Positions 60,083 to 64,000 of a stretch of DNA of 64,000 nt are shown here, in pieces. The translations under genes were made by a program, and so were the position numbers. Under the pieces are notes generated by a model, which was given only the letters and a program-made list of their open reading frames with translations, made no database searches and was not told the DNA's origin. Positions within the stretch are counted from its first letter, which is position 1, and every line of letters begins with the position of its first letter. This stretch comes from Mariprofundus micogutta. GTDB taxonomy: Bacteria; Pseudomonadota; Zetaproteobacteria; Mariprofundales; Mariprofundaceae. The stretch is taken from contig NZ_BDFD01000001.1 of assembly GCF_001895085.1 (NCBI RefSeq), positions 1-64,000 on the forward strand, written 5' to 3'.

Positions 60083-62581
60083 TCAGCGTGTAAGGCCATT
60101 CGGAGCAATCGGCTCCAGCTTCCAGATATCACGATTATAATCCTGCATGGTACGGTCAGTAGAAAACTTGCCGCTATATGCAGTATTCAGAACGCTCATC
60201 TTCTGCCAGCGATCCTGATCCTGGAATACCGTTGCAGCTTCCTGCTGGGCATCGATATATGAACGGAAATCTGCTGCCACTAACCACGGATCATCCGGGC
60301 TTCGGATAGCATGGATAATGGATGCAAACTGACCCGGTTCAAACTGACTGAAGTGACCACACTCAAGCAGTTCCATGACTCGTGAGAAATCAACATCGGC
60401 AGCAATAATTGCATTTGGATCATAGTTACCACGTGTAGCATCCACCTCGGCAGCAGTCAGGCCAAACAGGAAGAAGTTTTCTTCCCCCACTTCTTCACGG
60501 ATTTCGATATTTGCGCCATCGAGTGTGCCAATGGTCATGGCACCGTTCATCATGAACTTCATATTACCGGTTCCGGAAGCTTCCTTACCGGCTGTGGAGA
60601 TCTGCTCAGAGAGATCAGCTGCAGGTGCGATGATTTCCATAGCAGAAACGCGGTAGTTCGGGAAGAACACCACTTTCAACTTATCACCCACTTCAGGGTC
60701 ATTATTCACCACGTCTGCAATATTATTGGTCAGTTTAATAATCTGCTTGGCCATATAATAACCAGGAGCTGCTTTACCACCGATCAATACGCAGCGCGAG
60801 GTCCAGTTTTCAGTATCGCCGCGTTTGATACGGTCATACAGATGAATCACATGCAGCAGGTTTAACAGCTGGCGTTTATACTCATGAATACGTTTTACCT
60901 GAATATCAAACATGGCGTCCGGGTTAAACGTAACACCACACTCCTTCTCAACTACTGTCGCAAGACGCTGTTTGTTCTCACGTTTGCAGGCCGCCCACTG
61001 TGCACGGAAATCTTTATTATCAGCATATGGAGCCAGCTTACGCAGCTGATCCAGATCGGTAACCCACGCTTCACCAATCGTTTCTGAAATCAATTTGGAC
61101 ATCGGTTTATTACACCATGCCATCCAGCGGCGCTGTGTAACACCGTTGGTCTTGTTATTGAATTTCTCCGGCCACAGGGCATAGAAGTCGGAAAACAGGC
61201 CTTCAACCAATAGATCGGAGTGTAATTGCGCCACACCATTGACCGAGAAGCAGCCAACCAGTGCCAGATAAGCCATACGTACCTGCTGTACGTCACCCTC
61301 TTCAATAATCGACATACGACGCTGGCGTTCAATATCACCGGGCCAATGCTTGGCAATTTCAGAAAGGAAACGTGCATTGATCTCATAAATGATATCAAGA
61401 ATGCGTGGCAGCAGACGACCAAACAGGTATACCGGCCAGCGCTCCAGAGCTTCCGGAAGCAGTGTATGATTGGTATAGGCCATGGTTTTCGAAGTAATAG
61501 CCCAGGCTTCATCCCAACCCAGACGATAATCATCAAGCAGAATGCGCATCAATTCGGCTACAGAAACTGTCGGATGCGTATCGTTCAGTTGGAAACAGTT
61601 CTTTTCGGCGAACTGACTGAAATCAGTTCCGTGATGTTCAACCCACTGACGAAGCACATCCTGAATACTGGCAGAGGCAAGGAAATACTGCTGTCTCAGA
61701 CGCAGCTCTTTACCATTTTCACTGGAATCATTCGGATAGAGTACCATGGAAATGTGCTCAGCCTCATTCTTCTGGGCCACCGATTCCGGATAACTACCTG
61801 CATTAAACTCACCCAGATCAAATTCATCAGTTGCTGCAGACTTCCACAGACGCAGTGTATTGACCGTACCATTTTCATAGCCCGGAACCGGAGTATCGAA
61901 AGGAATAGCAATCACATCGTGTGAATCCACCCAGCGGCAGCGCTGTACACCGCTATCATCATGGTAACATTCAGTACGGCCGCCAAAGTGGATACGCTGA
62001 GCATATTCAGGGCGCTCAACTTCCCATACATTGCCATTAATCAGCCAGTGATCAGGTTCTTCAACCTGATGACCATTGATTATCTTCTGACGGAACATAC
62101 CGTATTCATAGCGAATGCCATATCCGGTCACAGGTAACTGCAGCGTTGCACAGCTATCAACGAAGCAGGCTGCCAGGCGACCCAGACCACCGTTACCAAG
62201 ACCTGCATCATTTTCATGTTCGATTTTTTCTTCCAGATTCAGACCCAATGTATTCAGGGCTTCCTGAACCTGTGGCTCAAGTCCCAGATTAAGAACGGCA
62301 TTGCCAAGCGCACGCCCCATCAGAAACTCAAGTGACAAATAATAAGCCCGTTTGCCATCCTTCGCTTCATAAGCGTCTTTGGTACTTTTCCAGTTCTCCA
62401 TCAGATGGTCGCGTACGGCATATGCAAGCGCACGGTAGCGATAATGGTAGTCCGTGCTGGTAGAATGTTGGCCCAGCGTACGCAGGAAATGCCTCTGAAT
62501 ACCGTTGACTAAGCCATCCGCTGTTTTATCCAGCGGTGGAACATCCGTAATACGACGGTGTGGTTTGACTGTATCATTCAT
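60083..62581 (-). CDS. glgP: Glycogen/maltodextrin phosphorylase
   Basis: The 832-residue GT35 enzyme releases glucose 1-phosphate from glycogen. Blocks include YYLSLEFLMGRALGNAVLNL, GNGGLGRLAACFVDSCATLQ, FQLNDTHPTVSVAELMRILL, FNNKTNGVTQRRWM, and the pyridoxal-phosphate lysine segment EASGTGNMKFMMNGAMTIGT. Full length. With glgA, glk and pgi it links stored glycogen with glycolysis; branching and ADP-glucose enzymes are not in the window. Confidence 0.97.
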   Translation of the reverse strand: MNDTVKPHRRITDVPPLDKTADGLVNGIQRHFLRTLGQHSTSTDYHYRYRALAYAVRDHLMENWKSTKDAYEAKDGKRAYYLSLEFLMGRALGNAVLNLGLEPQVQEALNTLGLNLEEKIEHENDAGLGNGGLGRLAACFVDSCATLQLPVTGYGIRYEYGMFRQKIINGHQVEEPDHWLINGNVWEVERPEYAQRIHFGGRTECYHDDSGVQRCRWVDSHDVIAIPFDTPVPGYENGTVNTLRLWKSAATDEFDLGEFNAGSYPESVAQKNEAEHISMVLYPNDSSENGKELRLRQQYFLASASIQDVLRQWVEHHGTDFSQFAEKNCFQLNDTHPTVSVAELMRILLDDYRLGWDEAWAITSKTMAYTNHTLLPEALERWPVYLFGRLLPRILDIIYEINARFLSEIAKHWPGDIERQRRMSIIEEGDVQQVRMAYLALVGCFSVNGVAQLHSDLLVEGLFSDFYALWPEKFNNKTNGVTQRRWMAWCNKPMSKLISETIGEAWVTDLDQLRKLAPYADNKDFRAQWAACKRENKQRLATVVEKECGVTFNPDAMFDIQVKRIHEYKRQLLNLLHVIHLYDRIKRGDTENWTSRCVLIGGKAAPGYYMAKQIIKLTNNIADVVNNDPEVGDKLKVVFFPNYRVSAMEIIAPAADLSEQISTAGKEASGTGNMKFMMNGAMTIGTLDGANIEIREEVGEENFFLFGLTAAEVDATRGNYDPNAIIAADVDFSRVMELLECGHFSQFEPGQFASIIHAIRSPDDPWLVAADFRSYIDAQQEAATVFQDQDRWQKMSVLNTAYSGKFSTDRTMQDYNRDIWKLEPIAPNGLTR

Positions 62582-62651
62582 GATTAATAAACCTTGGGGA
62601 AAAATTATGGTGGCGCATTCTATACAGATGCAGCCTCTATTTCACGAACAT

Positions 62652-62683
62652 AAAAAAAGGCCGCCTGATGGGCGACCTTTTTC
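62652..62683 (-). terminator. Terminator after SUMF1-type gene
   Basis: On the minus strand, AAAGGTCGCCCATCAGGCGG then CCTTTTTTT: a GC-rich stem with one mismatch and a T-run, about 20 bases past the stop at 62702. Confidence 0.8.
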
Positions 62684-62701
62684 AACACACTTTATTAGCT
62701 C

Positions 62702-63499
62702 TTATTGTTCACGAACAATACGGAAACCGATATAAGGCAAGCGATATCGCGGGTGATATACGCGCCGGTCACCCGAACGCAGACCTTTAGGGAAGAAGTA
62801 CCATGCTCCACCTCGAACCGAACGGTTTTCATTGGATTTCACATCACTGCAACGCTGCTCATCACCTTCAAAATCTTCGTTGTAAAAAGAACAGGTCCAC
62901 TCCCAAACGTTTCCGTGCATATCATACAAACCCCACGGATTCGGCTTTTTCTGACCTACAGGATGGGATTTTTTATCAGCATTAGTGCTGTTCCACGCAT
63001 AGTCCGGGAAATCATTCGGGTTATCACCCCATGAAAAAGCTGTGGTAGTACCAGCACGCGCAGCATATTCCCATTCAGCTTCGGTCGGCAGGCGATACTT
63101 GGAACCTGTTTTTTTGGAGAGCCATTTCAGATACATCTGGGCATCATGCCATTTCACATGAATAACAGGCATATCACCGCGACCCCAGCCACGATCATTT
63201 GCTTTGGAGTTTCCTGTCTTTTTGCAAAACTCATCATATTGCTTAAAGGTGGTCTCGTATTTCGCCAGCCAGAAGCCTTTGCTTATTTCCACTTCATGCT
63301 GCACTTCATCGGGATAACGACCCGGTTCAGTTTCAGGTGTACCCATGACAAATTTGCCAGGGCCGATGTAAATAAATTCAATGCCCATCTCATCGGTCAT
63401 GGTATCACCGTGCTTGGGTGCCTCAGCAGCAGCCATAGCCGGTAACAGCATGACGGCAGTGATCAATGCAGCGAACAAGCTGCTCATTCTGAAGTTCAT
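62702..63499 (-). CDS. SUMF1/formylglycine-type (FGE-sulfatase fold) secreted protein
   Basis: The 265-residue product has a signal peptide (SSLFAALITAVMLLPAMAAA). The FGE-sulfatase fold follows: FIYIGPGKFVMGTPETEPGR, YRLPTEAEWEYAARAGTTTA and PNPWGLYDMHGNVWEWTCSF, then RSVRGGAWYFFPKGLRSGDR and YIGFRIVREQ. ATG 63499 was chosen because the signal peptide starts there; the frame opens upstream in the cytochrome gene. The substrate is unknown: FGE, ergothioneine-type or a structural role are possible. It lies 14 bases after the cytochrome, so the two are probably co-transcribed. Confidence 0.88.
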   Translation of the reverse strand: MNFRMSSLFAALITAVMLLPAMAAAEAPKHGDTMTDEMGIEFIYIGPGKFVMGTPETEPGRYPDEVQHEVEISKGFWLAKYETTFKQYDEFCKKTGNSKANDRGWGRGDMPVIHVKWHDAQMYLKWLSKKTGSKYRLPTEAEWEYAARAGTTTAFSWGDNPNDFPDYAWNSTNADKKSHPVGQKKPNPWGLYDMHGNVWEWTCSFYNEDFEGDEQRCSDVKSNENRSVRGGAWYFFPKGLRSGDRRVYHPRYRLPYIGFRIVREQ

Positions 63500-63512
63500 A
63501 ATATACACTCGC

Positions 63513-63998
63513 TTATTTCCACTTGATTTTAGGACGCTCGAAAATATCGAGAATATGTTTGTGCCCGAGAACCAGGTGGTAGAGTACCATTCCCACATGA
63601 CAGGCCAGGAAGGTCCAGATGACTACACCGAAAAATTCATGCGCTTCGAACATCAACAACATATCCTGAGTCATGGTTCCGTCTGAGCGCACGCCATTCA
63701 TCACATATGCACCTGTCAGCCCCAGTGCGATCAGGGTCAGGAATCCCAGCCCGTGCATCGCACCAGCCAAAGCGCCTCTATTTTCAGGCGGAGCGAGATT
63801 ACCGGTAAACACGCCCGGTAATTCTTCTTTTGCAGAATTGAAGAATGCAGAACGATGACGTTTGGAGAACCATGGAACCAGACGGCCCCAGGCATCCTTT
63901 TCAGCAAAACGGGTCATGGCATAAATACTACTGATTAAAAATGCTCCCCAGCCAAATAGCATAATATGCAGGGAGAAAAGAACTGTTTCATAGGTCAC
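63513..63998 (-). CDS. b-type cytochrome (b561-like), cut by window edge
   Basis: The visible 161 residues are membrane-embedded: LFSLHIMLFGWGAFLISSIY, GAMHGLGFLTLIALGLTGAY and AHEFFGVVIWTFLACHVGMV followed by YHLVLGHKH, with His residues placed in helices as haem ligands (HIMLFG, MHGLG, EAHEFF, ACHVGM). The reading frame may begin at GTG 63998 or further upstream beyond the window, so it should be treated as partial at its 5' end. It probably passes electrons between the quinone pool and a periplasmic partner. Confidence 0.75.
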   Translation of the reverse strand: MTYETVLFSLHIMLFGWGAFLISSIYAMTRFAEKDAWGRLVPWFSKRHRSAFFNSAKEELPGVFTGNLAPPENRGALAGAMHGLGFLTLIALGLTGAYVMNGVRSDGTMTQDMLLMFEAHEFFGVVIWTFLACHVGMVLYHLVLGHKHILDIFERPKIKWK

Positions 63999-64000
63999 CA

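Noticed and set aside
63500-63598. Extended N-terminus of the SUMF1-type protein
   Set aside because: It would overlap the cytochrome gene and bury the signal peptide. ATG 63499 gives a standard signal peptide.
1-64000. CRISPR arrays
   Set aside because: No regularly spaced direct repeats with unique spacers were seen.

Overview
The window is a stretch of a Gram-negative, flagellated proteobacterial chromosome. Gene content and protein style (scpA/scpB in an operon with trpS, a PRPP-synthetase/AMP-phosphorylase-type pair, glycogen genes next to a b-type cytochrome, c-type cytochrome remnants) suggest a Zetaproteobacteria-like (Mariprofundus-type) organism. That placement is inference from family resemblance and was not tested.

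Layout. (1) Positions 1-8300 are accessory DNA, more AT-rich than the rest. An IS21-type element end abuts a decapitated c-type cytochrome gene, followed by a truncated IS1182/IS5-type transposase and a secreted protein of unknown function. Then comes an integrative-element module: tyrosine recombinase, HTH partner, replication-initiator-like gene, excisionase-like gene, long hairpins and a divergent HTH-tailed gene. It stops at the 3' end of a tRNA gene with a CAU anticodon, next to tandem repeats that look like integrase arm sites. (2) 8.4-20.5 kb is housekeeping: an orphan histidine kinase, then trpS-scpA-scpB-rluB-nth-like-uvrC with overlapping starts, two phosphohexomutases and a Rep/UvrD helicase. 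(3) 20.5-26.8 kb is a flagellar filament cluster (fliS, fliT-like, fliS, fliD, flaG, flagellin) with readable sigma-28 promoters, including a strong one for a small unknown gene. (4) 26.8-36.1 kb holds mnmA, a Nudix hydrolase, a PRPP-synthetase-like/AMP-phosphorylase-like pair, a VOC protein, a peptide-binding lipoprotein, an RNA methyltransferase, a MidA-type methyltransferase and trxA.

(5) 36.1-40.2 kb is the most interesting region: a 4064-bp transposon inserted into the loop of the trxA terminator. It has 24-bp terminal inverted repeats (one mismatch) and an 11-bp target duplication. It carries a large double-zinc-ribbon DDE-type transposase and a complete restriction-modification pair. 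The pair is a D12-class adenine methyltransferase with a DNA-binding-like N-terminal extension and an 18-bp perfect palindrome in its promoter, convergent with a NotI-like nuclease. Both ends have terminators that face inward and should shield the cargo from outside transcription.

(6) 40.2-43.8 kb holds trmL, an AT-rich 315-bp gap with four DnaA-box-like 9-mers, a frameshifted nitrilase-family gene, a DUF4438 gene and aat. (7) 43.9-50.3 kb holds two tandem paralogous membrane proteins and tgt-yajC-secD-secF-Mth938-queD. (8) 50.4-55.2 kb holds a small Rho-N/SAP-like protein, murI, a sigma factor with its zinc-finger anti-sigma factor, two TolB-like propeller proteins and an orphan ribbon-helix-helix gene beside an 85-bp MITE-like hairpin. 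(9) 55.2-64 kb is sugar and glycogen metabolism (pgi, glgA, ROK glucokinase, IMPACT-family gene, glgP), then a SUMF1-type secreted protein and a b-type cytochrome cut by the window edge.
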